A stretch of 64,000 nucleotides of DNA from JAOEGB01 sp041262585. GTDB lineage: Bacteria; Actinomycetota; Actinomycetes; Streptosporangiales; Streptosporangiaceae. The position numbers and the translations under genes are program-made. The notes below the pieces were generated by a model. The model was not told the DNA's origin and made no database searches. It saw only the letters and a list, made by a program, of their open reading frames with translations. The stretch is taken from positions 62,001 to 126,000 of the forward strand of contig NZ_JBGCBZ010000011.1 of the NCBI RefSeq assembly GCF_041262585.1. Direction: 5' to 3'. Positions 51,931-58,573 of the stretch are shown here, one piece after another; position 1 is the stretch's first letter; each line of letters begins with the position of its first letter.

Positions 51931-52386
51931 GACTTCGAGGTCCCGTACGGCATGCCGTACGGGACCTTCCTGGCGCAGGCGGCCGGCAGGTCCTGGAGGT
52001 CCGGCGGCGGACTTAGTAGTAAGCCGAACCCCGAAACGGTCACGGTCGCGGTGCCGGGGTTCTTCACCCTGTACCGAATGCGGGAGGGCACGGACGCGAT
52101 GCTGGCGGCGACGTACGCCGCGTGGTCGTTGGGGGGATGGAGACCGTGCCGAGGTACTGACCCCGGCAGTTGCCGATCTTCACCTCGACCGGCGCGGGGT
52201 TCTGTTCGAGCTTGACCAGCACGTTTCCTCGGTGAACGGCCGTGGGAATCAGCTCCGGGCTGAGGAAGATCTCGGCGCCCGGCTGCACCGTCGACCCAGG
52301 GTCACGGTGTCGGCGTAGGCGGGCGCCCCTGCCGCGATGACGAGTCCAGCCGTGGCCAGGGCGACGATCAGATATGACTGACGCAT
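51927..52386 (-). pseudogene. small secreted protein, two frameshifts
   Basis: ATG 52386 begins MRQSYLIVALATAGLVIAAG then APAYADTVTLG, a clean Sec signal peptide. Frame is lost at ~52302 (one G short in CTGGGTCG); the next frame gives STVQPGAEIFLSPELIPTAV, then VEVKIGNCRGQYLGTVSIP. It shifts again at ~52130 (C-run) to NDHAAYVAASIASVPSRIRY and VKNPGTATVTVSGFG. With both runs lengthened by one base a ~150-residue exported protein results. No family recognised. As written its 3' end runs through the palindrome at 51939-51966. Confidence 0.6.
51939..51966. terminator. 28-bp perfect palindrome, bidirectional terminator
   Basis: GGTCCCGTACGGCA and its exact complement form a 28-bp palindrome nine bases after the stop of the sigma-partner gene and at the 3' end of the convergent secreted-protein gene. 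Flanking TTCGA/TTCC gives little T-run, as usual in this group. Confidence 0.75.
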
Positions 52387-52519
52387 CGAGACGTGCTCTC
52401 CTTCTGTCATTTACGAGGTCGTTAACGAGTTCGTTGACCAATAAGGCAGAGTGATGTGAAAAGAGCGGCGCCCGTCTCGGCGTACGCCTGAATTGAGCGA
52501 GAATTACCCAGAGGGCGAA

Positions 52520-53101
52520 TCACTCAATCTCCGCGCCCACCTCACTGGTGTTTCGAATAACCTCGTCGACGAATCCGTAGTCCCTCGCCTCGGTGGCGGT
52601 GAACCAGCGGTCGCGGTCCCAGTCCTCCTCGATCTGCTCCAGCGTCTGGCCGGTGTGGAAGGCGATCCGCTCGCGCATCATCTGCTTGGTGTAGAGCATC
52701 TGCTCGGCCTGGATGGCGATGTCAGCCGCCGTGCCGCCGAGGCCGCCGGACGGCTGGTGCATGACGACTCTGGCGTGCGGCAGGATGTACCGCTTGCCAG
52801 GCGCGCCAGAGCAGAGGAGGAACTGCCCCATCGAACCCGCTATGCCCATCCCGACGGTGGCGACGTCGTTGGGGATGTACTGCATCACGTCGTAGATGGC
52901 CATCCCGGCCGACACCGAGCCGCCGGGCGAGTTGATGTAGAGCCAGATGTCACGCCGGTCGTCGCCGGCGGAGAGCAGCAGCAGCTCGCCGCAGATCCGG
53001 TTGGCTACCTCGTCGTTCACCTCGCTGCCGAGCACGACGATCCTTTTGCTCAACAACCGCTGGTACAGCTGGTCCTCAAACACGGGCCGCGGACTGGCCA
53101 T
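52520..53101 (-). CDS. clpP: ClpP serine protease subunit (solitary)
   Basis: 193 residues from ATG 53101, chosen because AGGTGG lies five bases upstream; GTG 53110 is the alternative. Catalytic triad: Ser90 in GIAGSMGQFLL (usual GMAASMGAFLL), His115 in VVMHQPSGG, Asp164 in DWDRDRWF. The oligomerisation strands LYINSPGGSVSAGMAIYD are intact. It forms the tetradecameric protease core with Clp ATPases. Most actinobacteria carry clpP1-clpP2 next to clpX; this copy stands alone beside transposon debris, so it is likely an accessory ClpP. The Ala to Gly change beside Ser is a subtle deviation. Confidence 0.93.
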   Translation of the reverse strand: MASPRPVFEDQLYQRLLSKRIVVLGSEVNDEVANRICGELLLLSAGDDRRDIWLYINSPGGSVSAGMAIYDVMQYIPNDVATVGMGIAGSMGQFLLCSGAPGKRYILPHARVVMHQPSGGLGGTAADIAIQAEQMLYTKQMMRERIAFHTGQTLEQIEEDWDRDRWFTATEARDYGFVDEVIRNTSEVGAEIE

Positions 53102-53225
53102 CTGTTCCACCTGCGCCTAATCTATTTTATGAATGACGAATCCATGCGACCATAACGCCGTCCGGCCCCGCGATTTCCACCTTTTCGCTGTGAGCGCTTT
53201 CCGCTGAGAGCGCAGCGCTGCTCAA

Positions 53226-53499
53226 TCAAGCGGTTTCTTCCAGTACGGCCGCCGCGGCGCCGACGAGGCCGGTGTCGGAACCCAGGGCGGCCGGGAGGAT
53301 CTCGATGCCATGGGTGAACGTCAAGGTCGCGTGGGCGCGCACCGCCTGGCGGAGAGGGTCGAGCAGGACGGCCCCCGCCTGGGCGACACCGCCGCCGATC
53401 ACGGCGACCCGGATGTCGGTCACCGCCGCAGTGGCGGCGAGCACGACGGGGTGCCTCCGCATGGCCGACGCCGCGACCCCGGCCGCGGTGGGCACCGAG
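53226..53499 (-). pseudogene. ROK-family sugar kinase, C-terminal fragment
   Basis: Frame reads VAVIGGGVAQAGAVLLDPLR, then THGIEILPAALGSDTGLVGA and AAAVLEETA, stop at 53226: the C-terminal end of ROK glucokinases. The N-terminal two thirds with the ATP-binding and zinc motifs are replaced by a transposase fragment joined at 53499/53500. Confidence 0.7.
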
Positions 53500-53757
53500 T
53501 GAGGTGAACACCTCGTCGAAGACCGCGGAGAATTTGGCGTCGCGGTCGCGAATGAGGAACCTGATGCGCTCGGCCCGCTCCCCCAGGTACATGACCAGAT
53601 TGCGGGCCTGCTGAGCGGCCCAGGCTCCGGTCGGATGCGCTGTGACGCCCGCGACGCGAACGGCGCGTGTGGCGTGCTCGATGAAGAACAGAACGTAGAG
53701 CCGCTTGAGGAAGACTGTGTCGACGTGGAACAGATCGCATGCCCAGATGCCCTCGGC
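53500..53757 (-). pseudogene. integrase-core transposase, internal fragment
   Basis: 86 codons: IWACDLFHVDTVFLKRLYVL, then AWAAQQARNLVMYLG and FLIRDRDAKFSAVFDEVFTS. It contains the first two catalytic aspartates of the family seen at 24804-25889 but not the Glu end. It is joined in frame-continuous fashion to IS630-type sequence on one side and to the ROK fragment on the other. Confidence 0.8.
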
Positions 53758-53897
53758 CTCATCACTGACCCGCATTAACGAGGTGATGTCCGGGACCGAC
53801 TGGCCCTGGCCGGACATCATCACCACGATCGCCCGCCGCAGCTTGATCGGATCCTTCGCGGTCCGCGTGATCCGCTGCAGCTTGCGGCCTTCCTCTA
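53758..53897 (-). pseudogene. IS630-type transposase, N-terminal fragment
   Basis: Reading leftward: EEGRKLQRITRTAKDPIKLR then RAIVVMMSGQGQSVPDITSL and MRVSDE, the helix-turn-helix start of IS630-family transposases. It ends at the joint with the other transposase family. The reading frame is continuous across the joint, giving a chimeric frame to 53122. Confidence 0.65.
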
Positions 53898-53914
53898 GCT
53901 ACTCCGTCAAGGCG

Positions 53915-54529
53915 TCATCGGGCGTATGGGCTAACCCGCGCCGGCTGAGACGCCTGAGGCAGTTTGAAGCCCTTGGCAAACAACCAGATGGGCAGGACCA
54001 GGAGTTCGAACAACCCGCCCGGAGCCAGCAAGAACACGCCCAGTCCCGTGTCCATGTCCAGGACACCGAAGAGGTCCAGCGGCACTCCCAGCAGAAGTAG
54101 GGCGTAGCCGATGAGTCCGAGGACCGCGATGGGCTGAGGGACTATTCTTGAAACGAACAGCAGGTAGGTAAACACCAGGCCGCCGATACCTGTGGGAATG
54201 TATACCCACAACATCGTATTGGGGACGGCTTGCAGCTGAGTCAACAGGTAGATGCCGCAGGTGGCGGAGACCGCGAACTCGACAACCCTCATTACCGGGT
54301 ACCAGAGCGCCAGCTTTTGATTGAAGCCCTTTAGGACTCGGTACATGAGGAGGCCGATTCCTACCACGGCCAGGCCCGAGCACATCATGAGCGCTACGCC
54401 GGCCGTCAGCGCCGTTTTGTCGGGGTTACCGTCGATGAATGCCTGGGTGAGTGTAGCGCCGATCACGGCCAAGACCATCTGCAAGATGAACAAGGCTCCG
54501 ACCGCGACCGCGATCCTTCGGGTTGTCAT
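53915..54529 (-). CDS. DUF4386-family membrane protein
   Basis: 204 residues, about six hydrophobic segments (RIAVAVGALFILQMVLAVIG; TAGVALMMCSGLAVVGIGLL; MLWVYIPTGIGGLVFTYLLF; AVLGLIGYALLLLGVPLDLF; GVFLLAPGGLFELLVLPIWLF). AAAGGAC precedes ATG 54529. DUF4386 proteins have no known function and often occur in pairs with regulators. Two more members follow upstream on the same strand (a fragment at 54610 and an intact one at 55037). Confidence 0.8.
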   Translation of the reverse strand: MTTRRIAVAVGALFILQMVLAVIGATLTQAFIDGNPDKTALTAGVALMMCSGLAVVGIGLLMYRVLKGFNQKLALWYPVMRVVEFAVSATCGIYLLTQLQAVPNTMLWVYIPTGIGGLVFTYLLFVSRIVPQPIAVLGLIGYALLLLGVPLDLFGVLDMDTGLGVFLLAPGGLFELLVLPIWLFAKGFKLPQASQPARVSPYAR

Positions 54530-54609
54530 AACTGGACTGTCCTTTCTAAGTCTTTTGCTTGATGAGACCTTCACGGCCGGGGCCTGCAGCGCTGTCACCC
54601 GACATTGAC

Positions 54610-54960
54610 CTAGCGGGCCGCTTGTTCGACACGCTCTCCTGCCCCTGGACCTGTGGTCAGCCGACGGCCGCTGATGAGCAGCCAGAAGATGAGCACCACT
54701 TCACCGGCGAAGGTGAACAGAGCGATGTCGAGCGAGTAACCCGAGACCAGCACCGCGCCGATCCCATCAGCGAGGTATCCGAGCCCGGCGACTACCAGCA
54801 GGATGCCGAGGACTCTCGGCATGAAACCGGACCGATACGCCAGATAGCCGATCAGCAGCCAGTGGAAGGAGAAGAGAACACAACGTCGAGCGGGACGCCG
54901 AACGTCTCGGTGATCCGGACCGCCATCCCCAGTGGTCGCCTCGGGCGTTGTCCTGGTCGC
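54610..54960 (-). pseudogene. DUF4386-family fragment
   Basis: ATG 54822 begins MPRVLGILLVVAGLGYLADG, then LFTFAGEVVLIFWLLISGRR, the C-terminal helices of the family. The same frame extends upstream as FSFHWLLIGYLAYRSGF, and beyond ~54890 another frame gives AVRITETFGVPLDVV, so the gene is frameshifted and its N-terminal half is lost. Confidence 0.6.
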
Positions 54961-55036
54961 CTAACTCCTGCCGGGCCAGTCGGCCTGCGCGGACAGCGGC
55001 CGGGCCCTTGGGGAGGCCCTGCCGTCTCTTCGACGG

Positions 55037-55804
55037 TTAGGCGACGACGTCGCGGTCGGCGGGCGGGGTGCCAGCAGCGACCATTCCAGATGTGAGGGGG
55101 GAGGGCTTAAAGCCTTTGACCACCAACCAGACGCCAAGCGACCCCTCCCAAAGGAATATCGGGATGACCACGATGCCCGACAGCAGAGAGACTTGGGCGT
55201 AGAGGCCGAACATCACGGCGGTCGCGGAAAGGAAGAGCAGGGGGGCTCCGATAAGTCCCATCACGGGAATGATGCGTGGCACGAGCCGGGACCGGTACAA
55301 CAAGTAGCCCAGCAACAGTGCGTTCACGGCCGGAATGACGCCGGGTCCGAGGAGAAACGTCCAGTTGTGGATCGCGACGAGCGCGTTTCCTGTAGTGATG
55401 AGCGAGGCCGCATCGGCTCCGGCGGCTCCGGCCTGCCGCAGGGTTACGACTGCGAAGAGGCTGATGATGCCGACGACGATGATGGCGGCTTCAAGGACAC
55501 GAGCGGCGACAAAGCCAAGCGCGGCAGTTTCGTTCTGCCGTTTGACCACCGGAAACAGCACGACCGCGGTGCCTATACAGGCAAGGACGCAGATCACCTC
55601 CAGGAAGCCGCCCCAGAGCACGCCAGTGTCAGGACCGGGGCCGACGATGTAGTCCGGATGGTTCAGCACGGGGCCGTAGAGGATGAGTGCAGGGATCGAG
55701 GTGACAATGGTAATCAAGTAGAGCACTCCCGCGACGAGGGCGGTCTTCCTCATTGAGTCCATCGGGATTCGTTTCGTCGCTGTGGTCTGGACGATGATCG
55801 CCAT
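55037..55804 (-). CDS. DUF4386-family membrane protein
   Basis: 255 residues with seven hydrophobic segments (MRKTALVAGVLYLITIVTSI; GGFLEVICVLACIGTAVVLF; AAIIVVGIISLFAVVTL; GVIPAVNALLLGYLLYRSRL; GLIGAPLLFLSATAVMFGL; SGIVVIPIFLWEGSLGVWLV). It is a full-length DUF4386 protein. GGAGA five bases before ATG 55804 supports the start. Function unknown; its upstream 270 bases up to the 227-bp repeat hold no gene. Confidence 0.82.
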   Translation of the reverse strand: MAIIVQTTATKRIPMDSMRKTALVAGVLYLITIVTSIPALILYGPVLNHPDYIVGPGPDTGVLWGGFLEVICVLACIGTAVVLFPVVKRQNETAALGFVAARVLEAAIIVVGIISLFAVVTLRQAGAAGADAASLITTGNALVAIHNWTFLLGPGVIPAVNALLLGYLLYRSRLVPRIIPVMGLIGAPLLFLSATAVMFGLYAQVSLLSGIVVIPIFLWEGSLGVWLVVKGFKPSPLTSGMVAAGTPPADRDVVA

Positions 55805-56078
55805 GTCGGTCTCCTTTCGTCGTCAGTCCGTAAAACCAGGCGCCCATGGGGAATCGAGGTGCCCCTTGGGCCAGATTTCGTACCGTCCGGGGTTGTGATG
55901 ATGGCCAGTCGATTCCGCTCACCATGTGGCCATCCATTGACTACCGCTGCTCCCTCTGAGCACCTGTCCAACGAAATGGGCTTAAGCGGACCAAGGCCGC
56001 CGCCGTGGCGGTACAGCGAGAGCATCTCCCTCGCCGACCAGTCCGAGGATGGTTCAGCGATGACGCCTAATGCGGACT

Positions 56079-56305
56079 CCTTTGGCGATGCATCGACGTC
56101 CACGCGGATCGGTCTTCCGGATCGGTCGAAGCAGGGGGCCGACCGCCTCGGAACCGCCGGCGCCGACGGTCAAACGCATTCCCCTTGAATCAACACCCGC
56201 CCGTACCGGGCGGAAACGGGCGATCAGCAAACGATTCATCAGCAGAACTGATTACTAGAGAGCTTTAAGGGCCGGAGTCATGTAACTGTCCCTGCTCTGG
56301 CGGGG
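56079..56305. repeat. 227-bp direct repeat, copy 2
   Basis: Second copy of 41867-42093, same orientation, one mismatch. The two copies bound a 14.2-kb segment. To its right the sequence turns directly into an IS630-type transposase start. Confidence 0.9.
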
Positions 56306-56339
56306 TGACTGGGGACAGGTCTGGGCCTATGCCCGGTGC

Positions 56340-56580
56340 ATGAGGTATCCCGATAACGGCGGGTTGACCGCCCAGGAGCGGCAGCGGCGGGAGCGGCTGC
56401 GATTACATGCGGCCGACCGGCTGGCGGTGCTGGAGGCCGAGCTGGAGACCGGTCCGGCGGCCTACGAGATCCAGGTCACCCTCGCCGACCGCAAGCACGG
56501 GCGCAGGCAGGGCCTACCCGACGCGGGGGCGCGCGAGCACCAGCAAGATCACTACTCCAGATGCCTCTACGGTTCAAGGG
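56340..56580 (+). pseudogene. IS630-like transposase N-terminus
   Basis: ATG 56340 begins MRYPDNGGLTAQERQRRERL then RLHAADRL, like the opening (RYPxGGGLTxxERxRRERxR) of a group of IS630-type transposases. After ~35 codons it degrades into unrelated sequence ending near 56620. No ribosome site; remnant only. Confidence 0.45.
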
Positions 56581-56745
56581 GATCGACAGCACACCCCGGC
56601 GGCGGGGACGTCGGGTAGGTGAACACATTGGAGGAACCCCCCGGTGGCTGGCAATCTGTGCGAGCGTGAGGAGTGGAGAGGTCGCTGTCGGGTCCAGGTA
56701 TTTGATTTGCCGTCGTCGGCTCTCCGCGATGGTGAGGAGCGCGCC

Positions 56746-57075
56746 ATGTGCGCGAATGCACTGCAGATCGCGTTACCCCCTGCGATTGAGGAGCTAACGG
56801 ACAGGTTGAAGGTGTCCTATGCCGACCTGCTGACGGCCACGGTCGTCGAGGGGGTGGTCCGCGACTGCTACCAACCGTTCAAGTACGTCCGGATCACCAG
56901 CTACGTACCTATGTTCGTCGAGCACGACAGTCGCATCCGGCTGCGGCAACTCACCGAGTGCCACGTCCGGACCTCTCCACCTGCTCCTTCGCGAGAAATG
57001 TCCGGCGGGCGGCGAAGCCGCTCCTTCATGACCGCTCTGCGAAGTCTTCGGGCCAGGCTGACACGCTCGACGTAG
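56746..57075 (+). CDS. small three-helix-bundle dimerisation-domain protein
   Basis: 109 residues from ATG 56746, with GAGGAG ten bases upstream. The first ~70 residues (PPAIEELTDRLKVSYADLLT, VVEGVVRDCYQPF, VPMFVEHDSRIRLRQL) resemble the three-helix bundle found in front of arsenate-reductase-type phosphatases in actinobacteria. The phosphatase part is absent and the basic C-terminus (SGGRRSRSFMTALRSLRARL) does not fit the family, so it may be a truncated fusion. Confidence 0.5.
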   Translation: MCANALQIALPPAIEELTDRLKVSYADLLTATVVEGVVRDCYQPFKYVRITSYVPMFVEHDSRIRLRQLTECHVRTSPPAPSREMSGGRRSRSFMTALRSLRARLTRST

Positions 57076-57084
57076 CCGTCGCGA

Positions 57085-57210
57085 GCTGACGCTCGACGCC
57101 AGCGCGGGGTTGTACCAGGAACGGTCGAAGAAGACCGTCTCGCCGACCGCGGGCAGGCGGACGATGTAACGCTGGGAGTACCACTGGGTGCTCTCGCGCT
57201 CGTGGTCCGA
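57085..57210 (-). pseudogene. polyphosphate kinase 2 fragment
   Basis: Reading leftward: RESTQWYSQRYIVRLPAVGE then TVFFDRSWYN, the PPK2 core where WYFQRYxxxLPxxGEIVLFDRSWYNRAGVE is near-invariant. After N the next frame supplies RAGVER, so two extra C bases at ~57108 shift it. Only ~40 of ~280 codons remain. Confidence 0.7.
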
Positions 57211-57489
57211 AACGCCCACCGACCGGCGAACAACCTCAGACTCCGCATCTACATCCTCGGGTTCGGGTCAGTGAGACTGGGTCAGACTCGTACTTCCATT
57301 CGCAGGGTGATCGGTTGCGGTGATGGACCCTTCCCGGATCGGCTGTTTCCCGCACGGCACAGGTGGCGTTGGCTGAGGGGTGAACGAGTCCCACAGCCGG
57401 CGCTCCCGCTCCTGCGGACGACTCCTGCTACGACCGGTCCGGAAGACCGATCCCTGGCAGACATCGATTCACTGCTTAGGAGTTCGGTC
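57211..57489. other. gene-free stretch with a partial copy of the 227-bp repeat
   Basis: 57423-57452 matches the inverted form of the 227-bp repeat over about 30 bases with two or three differences (CTGCTACGACCGGTCCGG, then AAGACCGATCC). The AGGAG at 57477-57481 serves the gene at 57490. Nothing else recognised. Confidence 0.4.
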
Positions 57490-57681
57490 ATGGGCATTAT
57501 CGCCTGGATCATTCTCGGACTCGTGGCTGAGCTGGTCGCCAAAATACTGGTCCCTGGCAGGGACCCCCAAGGACAGCAGTCGGCGCTCGGGCCGTTGGGC
57601 AGGCCGCAGGTGATGCTGCCAACCTCATCCCCAAGCTCACGCCCGGGCTCGCGGTCCGGCCCCGGAAGAGGCGATGGGTGA
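57490..57681 (+). pseudogene. GlsB/YeaQ/YmgE stress-membrane protein, N-terminus only
   Basis: ATG 57490 after AGGAG starts MGIIAWIILGLVAELVAKIL then VPGRDPQG, the first helix and conserved PGRDPGG loop of transglycosylase-associated/GlsB proteins. The remaining two helices are lost; the frame continues as polar low-complexity sequence to 57681. Ala to Glu (VAEL for IAGA) inside helix 1 is also unlike the family. Confidence 0.65.
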
Positions 57682-57800
57682 TGCCCGTCGCCGGTGGTCT
57701 CGCCCTCATCGTCGTCGGGGCGATCCTCACCTTCGCCCTGTCGGACAGTACGGTAGGCGGCGTCGATCTGAACATCGTCGGACGAAGAGCATCAGCAGAT
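57681..57800 (+). pseudogene. DUF6458-like membrane protein, N-terminus only
   Basis: ATG 57681 reads MPVAGGLALIVVGAILTFAL then SDSTVGGVDLNIVG, as in small actinobacterial two-helix proteins of the DUF6458 type. It loses similarity after the first helix. It starts exactly at the end of the previous frame. Confidence 0.5.
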
Positions 57801-57904
57801 GATCATGATGCCGTGAGCCGCCTTGGACCTGGCGCGGACCGTGCGCCGTCCGCTGGCCGACGTCTTCAGCGTCTTCAGCGACGATTCGTGATCTGTGAGC
57901 CGTG

Positions 57905-58283
57905 ATCGAGGGCCGAAGGCCCCGCCACGGGCACCGGACGTGAGCCGTACGGCACGGCCACCGACCGCGCGCTCGGCAACGTCTTCACCAGCCTGGCTGG
58001 CCAGGCCTGGGCCGACTGGCTGTTCATGATCGGCCTGGCGGGCATCGGCACCGCCCTGATCCTCGGCGCGGGTATGCGCATCGTCGCCGCCGCCGGGGGA
58101 CTGCTGCTGGTGCTGATGTGGGCGGCCGAGCTGCCGCTTGCCAGCAACCCGCTCATCGACGAGCACATCGTGTATGCGATCGTCCTGGTCGGGCTTGCGC
58201 TCGCTGGTGCTGGAGACACCCTCGGAATCGGCCGGTGGTGGAGCACCAGGCTGCTGGTCCGCCGCTACCCCATCCTGAAATAA
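57905..58283 (+). pseudogene. DoxX-family membrane protein, C-terminal two thirds
   Basis: An open frame after a stop at ~57904 gives VFTSLAGQAWADWLFMIGLA, then GIGTALILGAGMRIVAAAGG, LLLVLMWAAELPLASNPLID and VRRYPILK to 58283. This is the DoxX family missing its first helix (typical N-terminus with the RxxxG motif). No start codon with ribosome site is visible before ATG 58026, which is inside helix 2. The Cys motif of thiosulfate:quinone-type DoxX is absent. Confidence 0.65.
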
Positions 58284-58573
58284 GCCCTCGGGCAGGGCTC
58301 ACATCATCTCCCGCCCGCCTCCTCGACTCGGGGAGGCGGGCGGCCGCGCTGCCTGGCGTCGTGCAGTCGAGGAGACGATGACCGACACGAATCAGACGGT
58401 TCCCGCGAGATCCGCACGACGAACCTCGCCCGCACAGGCCGCGAGCACGGGACGAAGGTCCACAGGGGGTATCCAGCCTCCCACTGAAGCTCCCACTGGG
58501 GCAGACCCTAGTGGGTCGGCGAGTCGACAGTGGTCGGCGCCGAGGGTTCGGTCACGGTCGTCTCCTTTGTTGG
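58284..58573. other. intergenic, no gene recognised
   Basis: Convergent gap between the DoxX remnant and the peptide ABC operon. A GAGGCGGGCGG-containing inverted stretch (58310-58345, GCCCGCCTCC…GGAGGCGGGC) forms a strong hairpin and is a likely terminator. CTCCCACTG is repeated at 58478 and 58490. Confidence 0.45.
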
